Source: VRUE01 sp963704505 (lineage in GTDB: Bacteria > Actinomycetota > Thermoleophilia > Solirubrobacterales > 70-9). From it: 64,000 bases of DNA. Positions 50,443 through 57,355 of this stretch are shown piece after piece. Made by a program: the position numbers and the translations under genes. The stretch is from NCBI GenBank assembly GCA_963704505.1, contig OY969912.1, positions 1,240,001 through 1,304,000 on the forward strand, written 5' to 3'. Numbering within the stretch: the first letter of the stretch is position 1; each line of letters opens with the position of its first letter. The notes beneath the pieces were generated by a model, which was not told where the DNA came from, did not search any database, and saw only the letters and a program-made list of their open reading frames with translations.

Positions 50443-50884
50443 TAGCTTGCCCCGCGACAGGTGCACCGATTCCAGGCCCGCCGTCAGCGCCGCCGGAATG
50501 TTCGAAGCGTGCGTATTTCGGGCCGCCCAGCAAAAGGCACTGACCGCCCCCGACTTCGTTCGCCGGGATGAACCAGCGGCGGCCGTCGGCAACGAGGACG
50601 AAGAGGTAGTCCAGGCGAGTCGGGTCAAAGTGCTTGGAAACCCCGCTCCAACTCTGATTTCCACCCTTCGTGCGAAGGGAGACTTCCCAACGCCCTCTGC
50701 GCAAGACGGAGGAGGTCTTCACCTGGATCCTGAAAAGTCGATCCTCCCTCTGGGCGATCAGGTCGATGTGCGCACTGTGGCCGAGCGGGATCCAAACGTC
50801 GAAGCCTTGACAGGCGAGCCAAGCGGCGGCAGAGATCTCACCGAGGTTGCCTTGCCGCCGCCGGTCGAGTTGAAAGAAGGCCAC
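50414..50884 (-). CDS. Homing-type PD-(D/E)XK endonuclease-like protein (PDDEXK_5)
   Basis: 156 aa from a GTG at 50884 preceded by GAGG; a longer frame upstream is antisense to the next gene and rejected. The active-site layout is E16 (GNLGEISAA), D41 (AHIDLIAQ), Q54-x-K56 (FRIQVKT). This matches the E11/D36/Q49/K51 spacing I recall for I-Ssp6803I, a PD-(D/E)XK homing enzyme of a tRNA intron. The downstream part (FDPTRLDYLFVLVADGRRWF) also fits the family. The frame stays open until a stop at 50416-50414 inside the tRNA-Tyr gene on the other strand, so the last ~9 residues are tRNA antisense. Confidence 0.7.
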   Translation of the reverse strand: MAFFQLDRRRQGNLGEISAAAWLACQGFDVWIPLGHSAHIDLIAQREDRLFRIQVKTSSVLRRGRWEVSLRTKGGNQSWSGVSKHFDPTRLDYLFVLVADGRRWFIPANEVGGGQCLLLGGPKYARFEHSGGADGGPGIGAPVAGQAMGEAGFEPA

Positions 50885-50942
50885 GCCTCGAGTGTGGCCG
50901 GCCCTGCAGACAGAAGGTTTCGACCGGCGGGTCGGGCTCAGC

Positions 50943-51590
50943 TCAGGCTGCGAGGCCGCCGAGGACCGCGAACGGGTTGGGCGGCTGCTCGGCGTAGGCG
51001 ATCTGCCAGGTGCCCTCGACCTTGATCTTGCTGTCGGCCGGCGCCTCGCGGCCGATCTGCTCGGCCAGTTCTTTCGCACTGTCCTCGTCGGCGGCGCCGA
51101 CGAGAAGGAACCGCCAGCGATGGACTACGGGGATGCCCTCCTCACGGAGGCGATCGCCGAACTCGATCGCCTCATGTCGGCTTGGGAAGTCGATCCGCAC
51201 CTCGAATTCCGGGGTGCCGCGCTCCTTTGTCTCGGCGCGCTCCTCCGCCATCGCCCGTGCCCGCTCGGCGCGGACCTCGTCCTCGTCGTCGGGAAGGGGA
51301 GCGTCGGGGTCCTCCCATTCCTCGGCGACCGGATGCCAGCGGGTCAGCGTGCGGGTCGCGCTCCAGCCGTTGGACCGGTCGAGGCGCTCGAGCACCGCGG
51401 CGGCGGCCTCGATCTGCTCCCGGGTCCCGGCATAGAGGAACAGGCGGTTGCCGTCGCGGCTGACGATCACACGGTCGTGGAACTCGCCGCTGAGGTCGTG
51501 CTCGAGCTCCCGTGCCTCGAGGTGGTCCCTGAGCGGGAGGTGGTGAGAGTCGTCCTCGAGGTCGACCTGCAGGCGCCATTCTTCGTCCAT
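50943..51590 (-). CDS. Hypothetical protein, duplicated small alpha/beta domain
   Basis: 215 aa, ATG. Acidic and soluble. The N-terminal part (DRVIVSRDGNRLFLYAGTRE, then IEAAAAVLERL) and the C-terminal part (FEVRIDFPSRHEAIEFGDRL, then VVHRWRFLLVGAADEDSA) each resemble a ferredoxin-like beta-alpha-beta unit, with a charged helical linker between (~110-140). No family name recognised. Single gene, divergent from the SDR/MerR pair. Confidence 0.7.
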   Translation of the reverse strand: MDEEWRLQVDLEDDSHHLPLRDHLEARELEHDLSGEFHDRVIVSRDGNRLFLYAGTREQIEAAAAVLERLDRSNGWSATRTLTRWHPVAEEWEDPDAPLPDDEDEVRAERARAMAEERAETKERGTPEFEVRIDFPSRHEAIEFGDRLREEGIPVVHRWRFLLVGAADEDSAKELAEQIGREAPADSKIKVEGTWQIAYAEQPPNPFAVLGGLAA

Positions 51591-51628
51591 CGGGACGCAC
51601 CCTATTCCCGATCGGGGATGATTGGGCG

Positions 51629-52339
51629 ATGAGTGACGCGCTCGATGGTCGGGTCATCGCGATCGCAGGGGTCGGCGGCGGCCTCGGGCCCGTCGTGGCC
51701 GAGAGGCTCGCGGCCGACGGGGCGATCGTCGCGGGAGCCGAGCGCAGCGCCGAGACGCTCGAGCAGGTCGGATCCGGCTTCGACCCCGAGGCCTGGGACG
51801 GCCGCGTGGTCGACCTCCTCGACGAGGACGACGCGCGGGGCTGGTGCGCGGCGCTGGTCGAGCGCTTCGGCCGGGTCGACGGGCTCGTCCACCTGGTCGG
51901 CGGCTGGCGCGGGGGAGAGGCCCTTCAGGACGCTCCGCTCGAGGACTGGGACTTCCTCCACGGGTTGCTGGTCAGGACGCTTCAACACACCACGCGGGCC
52001 TTCCACGACGCTCTCGCGGCCTCTGAGCAGGGGCGCTTCGTCCTCGTCTCCGCCAAGCAGGCGCAGGCGCCGACCAACACCAACGCCGCCTACGCCGCGG
52101 CGAAGGCGGCCGCCGAGGCCTGGACCCTCGCCTTCGCGGACGGCTTCGGCGAGGGGCCGGCGACGGCCAACATCATCGTCGTCGACGCGATCCTGACTCC
52201 GCGCATGCGCGAGGAGAACCCGGGCAAGGAGTTCCCCACCTTCACGCCCGCCGAGCACCTCGCCGACGGCATCGCCTTCCTCTGTTCGGACGCCGCCGCG
52301 GAGATGAATGGGCAGCGGCTCCCGCTTACCATCCGCTGA
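51629..52339 (+). CDS. Short-chain dehydrogenase/reductase
   Basis: 236 aa. The cofactor loop is degenerate (AGVGGGLG instead of TGxxxGIG). The catalytic Ser is in LVSAKQAQ and the Tyr-x3-Lys in AAYAAAKAA. The NNAG motif is replaced by LVGGW, which suggests a divergent SDR with altered cofactor handling. Its stop overlaps the start of the MerR gene by one base, so they are cotranscribed. Confidence 0.82.
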   Translation: MSDALDGRVIAIAGVGGGLGPVVAERLAADGAIVAGAERSAETLEQVGSGFDPEAWDGRVVDLLDEDDARGWCAALVERFGRVDGLVHLVGGWRGGEALQDAPLEDWDFLHGLLVRTLQHTTRAFHDALAASEQGRFVLVSAKQAQAPTNTNAAYAAAKAAAEAWTLAFADGFGEGPATANIIVVDAILTPRMREENPGKEFPTFTPAEHLADGIAFLCSDAAAEMNGQRLPLTIR

Positions 52340-53130
52340 TGCCCAAATCCGCCCCCGACGGCGAGATGACGATCCGCGAGCTCTCTGAGCGAACCGGCAT
52401 GACCGTGCGCAACATCCGCGCTCATCAGGCCCGCGGGCTGCTGCCGCCGCCGGTGGTGCGGGGCCGGACAGGCTTCTACACCTCAGCCCACGTCGCCCGG
52501 ATCGAGTTGACCCGCGAAATGCAGGCCGACGGGCTGAATCTCGAGGCGATTCGCAGGGTGCTGGAAAGCAGCGACGGTGGCGCCGAGGAGATGTTCGACT
52601 TCACCCGGGCCCTGCGCGTCCCCTTCGAGGATGAGACGCCCGAGATATACGACGTCGAGGAGCTGGCCGCGACCTGGGGGGGCACCGAAGCCGACCCGAA
52701 GCTGATCTCCCACGCCGAAAAGCTCGGCATCCTGCGCTCTCTCCCCGACGGCCGGGTCGAAATGACGAGCCCCCGCATGCAGGCGGCAGCGGTCGAGGTC
52801 GCCGAGCTCGGGGTCGGCGCCGACGCGGCGCTGGACCTCGCCGAGAAGCTGCGCCGCCACGCCGAGGGCTCGGCCCGCGCCTTCATCGAGCTCTTCGTCA
52901 GGGAGATCTGGGAGCCCTTCGACAAGGCCGGCCGGCCGGACGACGGCTGGCCTCGCATCCGCGAGACGCTTGATCGGATGCGGCCGCTCGCCTCGACGAC
53001 CGTCCTCTCGATCTTTCAGATCGCGATGGACGAGGCCGCTGAGAAAGCCAGCGAGCGCACGCTGCGCACGGCGGCGGCCAAGACCGTCCCCAAAAAGCGG
53101 AAAAAGCCCTCTCGCCGCCGGCGCTCCTGA
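52339..53130 (+). CDS. MerR family transcriptional regulator
   Basis: 263 aa, ATG. The N-terminal MerR winged HTH is MTIRELSERTGMTVRNIRAH, then LLPPPVVRGRTGFYTSAHV. The C-terminal 180 residues are helical and end in a very basic tail (KKRKKPSRRRRS). It is longer than classic metal-sensing MerR proteins (~140 aa), with no Cys cluster for metals, so an organic ligand or dimer role is likely. Coupled to the upstream SDR gene. Confidence 0.85.
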   Translation: MPKSAPDGEMTIRELSERTGMTVRNIRAHQARGLLPPPVVRGRTGFYTSAHVARIELTREMQADGLNLEAIRRVLESSDGGAEEMFDFTRALRVPFEDETPEIYDVEELAATWGGTEADPKLISHAEKLGILRSLPDGRVEMTSPRMQAAAVEVAELGVGADAALDLAEKLRRHAEGSARAFIELFVREIWEPFDKAGRPDDGWPRIRETLDRMRPLASTTVLSIFQIAMDEAAEKASERTLRTAAAKTVPKKRKKPSRRRRS

Positions 53131-53155
53131 CCAGCCCGCGCCATAGGCTGAGCGG

Positions 53156-54298
53156 ATGAGCGAGGTAGCGACAGGGGTCGCCGGCGGGGTCTTCCCGTCG
53201 CAGGCGCTGTCCGAGGCGATCGAGCACGGTTGGATCGGGTCGGGCGATTACCGGATCAAGCCGGAGGCGATCCAGCCGGCCAGCGTCGACCTGCGCCTCG
53301 GCGACTACGCCTGGGCGCTGCGCTGCAGCTTCCTGCCGGACATCGACTCCACCGTCGAGGAGAAGATCGAGGGCCTGGCTTTCCAGAAAATCGACCTCCG
53401 CGACGGTGCCGTGCTGGAGCGCGACCGTCCCTACCTGGTGCCGCTGATCGAGGAGCTCGCCCTGCCCGACGACGTGCGGGCGAAGGCCAACCCGAAGAGC
53501 TCGACCGGCCGCCTCGACGTGTTCACACGGGTGCTCACCGACCGCCACCACCGCTTCGACGAGATCCGCGCCGGCTACCGCGGCAGGCTCTACCTCGAGG
53601 TGGTGCCGCGCTCATTCGCGATCCAGGTCCAGACCGGGCTCTCGCTGAACCAGCTGCGGCTGGCCCGCGGCGACGTTCGCCTCGACGACGACGAGATCCG
53701 TCGCCTGCAGGCCGAGTTCCCGCTCCTCTACCTCGACTCCCACGCGCTGCGCGAGTCCGAGCTGGCGCTCGCCGACGGCCTCTTCCTCAGCGTCGATCTC
53801 TCCGGTCCCAGCGACCGCATCGTCGGCTACCGGGCGAAGAAGAACAGCCTGCCGATCGACCTCTCCAAGATCCGCGCCTACCGCTGGACCGACTACTGGG
53901 ACCCGGTGCTGCCGGAGCGCGGCGGCAGGATCGTTCTCGAGCCCGAGATCTTCTACCTGCTGCTCTCCGCCGAGGGTGTCTGCATCCCGCCTCAGATCGC
54001 CGCCGAGATGATGGCCTACGACCCGACCGCCGGCGAGCTTCGAACTCACTACGCCGGCTTCTTCGACCCGGGCTTCGGCTACGACCCGGCGGGCGACCGC
54101 CACGGCAGCCGCGCCGCGCTCGAGGTTCGCGCCCGCGACGTCTCCTTCATGGTCGAGCACCGCCAGCCGGTCTGCAAGCTGGCCCTGGAGCGGACGAGCG
54201 CGCCGGCCGAGCGCCTATACGGGTCTGACCTCGGCTCGAACTACCAGGGCCAGGTCACGATGCTCAGTAAGCACTTCGAGGAGCAGACTCCCGGCTGA
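53156..54298 (+). CDS. dcd: 2'-deoxycytidine 5'-triphosphate deaminase, two-domain type
   Basis: 380 aa, ATG. It carries two dUTPase-like domains. The first has PASVDLRLGDYAW and the catalytic stretch ANPKSSTGRLDVFTR; the RLYLEVVPRSFAIQVQTG strand follows. The second domain (~200-375) has ILEPEIFYLLLSAEGV and ends GSNYQGQ. Deaminates dCTP to dUTP to supply dTMP synthesis. The two-domain form is about twice the length of E. coli Dcd. The 3' end overlaps the convergent MerR gene by 35 bases. Confidence 0.88.
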   Translation: MSEVATGVAGGVFPSQALSEAIEHGWIGSGDYRIKPEAIQPASVDLRLGDYAWALRCSFLPDIDSTVEEKIEGLAFQKIDLRDGAVLERDRPYLVPLIEELALPDDVRAKANPKSSTGRLDVFTRVLTDRHHRFDEIRAGYRGRLYLEVVPRSFAIQVQTGLSLNQLRLARGDVRLDDDEIRRLQAEFPLLYLDSHALRESELALADGLFLSVDLSGPSDRIVGYRAKKNSLPIDLSKIRAYRWTDYWDPVLPERGGRIVLEPEIFYLLLSAEGVCIPPQIAAEMMAYDPTAGELRTHYAGFFDPGFGYDPAGDRHGSRAALEVRARDVSFMVEHRQPVCKLALERTSAPAERLYGSDLGSNYQGQVTMLSKHFEEQTPG

Positions 54299-54719
54299 GC
54301 GCCCGCACCCGCTTGCGCTTCGCCAGCAGCTCCTCTTCCAGCTTCGCGATCTCGTCGCGGCGGCGGCGAACCAGCTCCAGCTGCTTGGTGATGTGCCCGA
54401 GGCTTTCGTCGAGGATCTGGCGGCGGCGGACCGGGTCCTCGACCCCGGATCGCCACTCCTGGCGCAGCTCGGCGCGGGCGTCCTCGGCGCTGACCAGCTC
54501 CTTCAGCTCCTCGAGCGAGACGCCGAGCAGGTCCTTCAGGCGCAGCAGCTCGGTGAGCCGCTCGACGTCGCCCTCGGCGTACGTGCGGTGGGCGCCCGGC
54601 TCGCGGTCGGCGGCGGCGGGGAGCAGCCCGATCTCCTCGTAGTAGCGGATCGTGCGCGGCGTGGTCCCGGTCAGCTTCGCGACCTCGCCGATCCGCAGTC
54701 CCTCCTGTGCGGGGCTCAT
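54264..54719 (-). CDS. MerR family regulator of the adjacent efflux pump
   Basis: 151 aa from the ATG at 54719, with GAGGAA 9 bases upstream; a longer frame overlaps the transporter and is rejected. MerR HTH: LRIGEVAKLTGTTPRTIRYY, EEIGLLP, then a coiled-coil dimer helix (QLELVRRRRDEIAKLEEELL). It follows the MFS transporter gene by 13 bases on the same strand, a common drug-efflux arrangement, and probably acts at the divergent region upstream of the transporter. Confidence 0.85.
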   Translation of the reverse strand: MSPAQEGLRIGEVAKLTGTTPRTIRYYEEIGLLPAAADREPGAHRTYAEGDVERLTELLRLKDLLGVSLEELKELVSAEDARAELRQEWRSGVEDPVRRRQILDESLGHITKQLELVRRRRDEIAKLEEELLAKRKRVRALSRESAPRSAY

Positions 54720-54732
54720 CTCGAGAGCTTCC

Positions 54733-56286
54733 TCATGGGGCGGCGTGGACCTCCTCGAGGATGGCCTCCTCGGTGGCGACGGGCGCGGCGGTCCGGCCGG
54801 GGGCCGAGACATGGGCGGGGCGCAGCAGCGAGACCCCGGCGCCGAGCAGAGATGTGATCGCCAGCACCCAGAGGGCGGTGTGCATGTTCTGGATGAACGG
54901 ATCGAGCTGGGCGGGGGTGAGGCCGGAGGCGAGGCCGGAGAAGATCTTGAACAGGACCGGCTTCGGGATCGCGGCGGTGACTATCGCGAGCACGAAAGCG
55001 ATCGAGATCACCGCGCCGGTGTTCTGCACCATCGTCCGCGCGCCGGCGGCGATGCCGCGGCGGTCGGCGGGGACGGTTCCCATCATCGCCGCCGTGTTGG
55101 GCGAGTTGAACATGCCCGAGCCTATCCCGACCAGCCCGAGCCAGACCATGCCCTCCCAGTAGGAGGAATCGGCCTGCAGGGTGGTCATTCCCGCCAGCGC
55201 AACCGCGCTGACGAGCATGCCCAGCGCCGCCAGCGTCCTTGACCCGTGGCGGTCGGCCCAGATCCCCGCGAGCGGCGACGCGACGAGCATTCCGATCGCC
55301 AGCGGCGCCAGCTTGATCCCGGCGGTGATCGGGTCGTCTCCCTGGGCCCCCTGGTAGTAGAAGACGAAGATGAACATCAGCGCGAAGCGCGAGAGGCCGT
55401 TGATGAAGGCGGCGCCGGTGGCCGCCGCGAAGAGGCGATTGCGGAAGATCGAAAGGTCGAGCATCGGCGCCCGGCCGCGGTGCTCGATCAGGACGAAGAG
55501 GGGGAGGAGGATCACGCCGGCGATCAGCGAGCCGATCACGAGCGGGTCGTCCCAGCCTGAGATCCCTCCACGCGAGATCCCGTAGACGATCCCGGTCAGG
55601 CCGAAGACGAAGGTGACGGTGCCGCCGATGTCAAAGCCGCGGACCGGGTCGCGCGATGCCAGCTCACGCAGGATCAGGGCGGCCCAGAGGCCGCCGGCCA
55701 GGGCCAGCGGCACGTTGAACCAGAAGACCCACTGCCAGGAGATCGCGACCAGGGCGCCGCCGAGGACGGGGCCGATCACGAGGCCGATCGCGGCGACCAT
55801 CGTGTTGGTCCCCATCGCCAGCCCGAGCTGCTCCTGGGGGAAGGCGTCGGTGACCAGGGCCGGGCCGTTGGCGAAGATGAAGGCGCCGCCGACCCCCTGC
55901 AGGATCCGCCAGAGGATCAGCTCGGTCCCGTTGGAGGAAAAGCCCGCGCCCAGCGAGGCGAACGCGAAGAGGACGAAGGCGCCGACAAAGGCCGACTTGC
56001 GTCCGAAGAGGTCGGAGAGCCGCCCCGCGGTGAGGACCAGGACGGTCGAGGAGATCATGTAGGCGAGGATCACCCAGACCAGTTCGAGCAGGCCGGTGCC
56101 GAGCGAGCGCTCGAGGTCCGGCAGGGCGATGATCAACGTCCCCGAGTTGGTTGCCACCAGCAGCATCCCGAGGCTGGTGCAGGAGAGAGCCCACCAGCGG
56201 TAGTGCTCGTGGTCGGCATCGACCCCGGCCCTTCCGACGAGGCTGAGGCGCCCCAGTCCGCCGCTTAATCTATTTCTTACGTTCAC
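54733..56286 (-). CDS. MFS transporter, DHA2 (EmrB/QacA-like) family
   Basis: 517 aa, GTG start without an obvious Shine-Dalgarno sequence, so possibly leaderless. About 14 transmembrane helices; motif A is GRLSDLFGRKSAFVGA (loop 2-3) and motif C is GLVIGPVLGGAL in helix 5. Proton-driven export of drugs or other hydrophobic molecules is likely. Cotranscribed with the MerR gene downstream. Confidence 0.9.
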   Translation of the reverse strand: MNVRNRLSGGLGRLSLVGRAGVDADHEHYRWWALSCTSLGMLLVATNSGTLIIALPDLERSLGTGLLELVWVILAYMISSTVLVLTAGRLSDLFGRKSAFVGAFVLFAFASLGAGFSSNGTELILWRILQGVGGAFIFANGPALVTDAFPQEQLGLAMGTNTMVAAIGLVIGPVLGGALVAISWQWVFWFNVPLALAGGLWAALILRELASRDPVRGFDIGGTVTFVFGLTGIVYGISRGGISGWDDPLVIGSLIAGVILLPLFVLIEHRGRAPMLDLSIFRNRLFAAATGAAFINGLSRFALMFIFVFYYQGAQGDDPITAGIKLAPLAIGMLVASPLAGIWADRHGSRTLAALGMLVSAVALAGMTTLQADSSYWEGMVWLGLVGIGSGMFNSPNTAAMMGTVPADRRGIAAGARTMVQNTGAVISIAFVLAIVTAAIPKPVLFKIFSGLASGLTPAQLDPFIQNMHTALWVLAITSLLGAGVSLLRPAHVSAPGRTAAPVATEEAILEEVHAAP

Positions 56287-56302
56287 GTTAGATAGCGTAG
56301 CA

Positions 56303-56355
56303 CCGACCTGAACGCACTTCTTCCCGGATAGCGAGCCGAAGTGCGTTCAGGTCGG
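56303..56355. promoter_or_regulatory. Perfect 18-bp inverted repeat between divergent genes
   Basis: CCGACCTGAACGCACTTC (56303-56320) and its exact complement (56338-56355) with a 17-base spacer, inside the 86-base gap between the DHA2 transporter and ytoQ. As DNA it could be an operator pair for the MerR protein; as RNA it could form a very stable hairpin upstream of either gene. Confidence 0.7.
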
Positions 56356-56372
56356 GAACGTAGGATGGGCGC

Positions 56373-56834
56373 GTGGCCGAGCGAACCTGGCGCGTTTACC
56401 TGTCCGGCGAGATTCACTCCGACTGGCGAGAGCGGATCGCGAGCGGGGTGGAGGAGGCCGGCCTCCCGGTCGAGCTCTCCGCGCCGGTGACCGATCACGG
56501 CGCCTCCGATGACGCCGGGGTAGGGACGCTGGGCGACGAGGCCGAGAGCTTCTGGAAGGACCACATGGGCGCCGGCGTCAACTCGATCCGCACGCAGACG
56601 CTGATTCGCGATGCCGATGTCGTCGTGGTTCGCTTCGGCGACAAATACAAACAGTGGAACGCGGCCTTCGACGCCGGCTTCGCCGCCGCCCTCGGCAAGC
56701 CGACGATCACCCTGCACGACCCGGAGATCGACCACGCGCTGAAGGAGGTCGACCGGGCCGCGAGCGCCACCGCGCGAACCGCCGAGCAGGTGGTCGACGT
56801 CCTCCGATACGTGATTAGTGGGAAGCTGCCCTGA
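56373..56834 (+). CDS. ytoQ: YtoQ family protein
   Basis: 153 aa, GTG start. Typical YtoQ pattern: WRVYLSGEIHSDWRERI at the start, then PVTDHGASD, FWKDHMGAGVNSIRTQ, VVVVRFGDKYKQWNAAFDAG and KPTITLHDPEIDHALKEVD. The fold is related to nucleoside 2-deoxyribosyltransferases, but the function is not established. The last base overlaps the next gene's start, so the two are coupled. Confidence 0.88.
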   Translation: MAERTWRVYLSGEIHSDWRERIASGVEEAGLPVELSAPVTDHGASDDAGVGTLGDEAESFWKDHMGAGVNSIRTQTLIRDADVVVVRFGDKYKQWNAAFDAGFAAALGKPTITLHDPEIDHALKEVDRAASATARTAEQVVDVLRYVISGKLP

Positions 56835-57322
56835 TGGCCGGTGCCGAGGAGAACCGAGCGACGATCGAGCGCCTCTACGCGGCGTTTGCCGAATGCAACG
56901 GCTCGGCGATGACCGCCTGCTACACCAGCGACGCCCATTTCCAGGACCCCGCCTTCGGCGACCTCGAAGGCGATGACATCGGCGCGATGTGGCGGATGCT
57001 GACCGGGCGGGCCAAGGACCTGAAGATCGAGCTGCGTGAGCACGACGCCGACGCCGGCACCGGTTCCGCCCACTGGATCGCCCGTTACACCTTCTCCAGC
57101 GGACGGCCCGTCGTCAACGACATCCAGGCCAAATTCCGCTTCGAAAAGGGCCTGATCGCCGACCACGTCGACGACTTCGACTTCCGCCGCTGGGCCAAGC
57201 AGGCGCTCGGGCCGAGCGGCAACCTGATCGCGGTGCTGCCGCCGCTGCGCTCGAAAGCGCGCGCCAAAGCCCTCGACCAGCTCGCCACCTACCGCCGCGA
57301 AGAGACGGGGTCCAGCGTCTAG
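56834..57322 (+). CDS. SnoaL-like (NTF2 fold) protein
   Basis: 162 aa, ATG overlapping the ytoQ stop. NTF2 pattern: NRATIERLYAAFAECNGSAM, CYTSDAHFQDPAFGDLEG, and HWIARYTFSSGRPVVN, then IADHVDDFDFRRWAKQALG. It is a small ligand-binding or isomerase-like domain; the ligand is unknown. 33 bases before the radical SAM gene. Confidence 0.8.
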   Translation: MAGAEENRATIERLYAAFAECNGSAMTACYTSDAHFQDPAFGDLEGDDIGAMWRMLTGRAKDLKIELREHDADAGTGSAHWIARYTFSSGRPVVNDIQAKFRFEKGLIADHVDDFDFRRWAKQALGPSGNLIAVLPPLRSKARAKALDQLATYRREETGSSV

Positions 57323-57340
57323 AGCCCTCCGACCGCTGTG

Positions 57341-57354
57341 CGAACATACGTTCG
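57341..57354. promoter_or_regulatory. LexA binding site (SOS box)
   Basis: CGAACATACGTTCG matches the actinobacterial/mycobacterial SOS box CGAAC-N4-GTTCG at every fixed base. It ends one base before the preferred ATG of the radical SAM gene, so LexA bound here would block its promoter or a leaderless transcript start. Confidence 0.75.
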
Positions 57355-57355
57355 T

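Noticed and set aside
50260..50664. Minus-strand frame with WGRQDSNLRRLSQS-like sequence
   Set aside because: A standard antisense artefact of the tRNA-Tyr gene.
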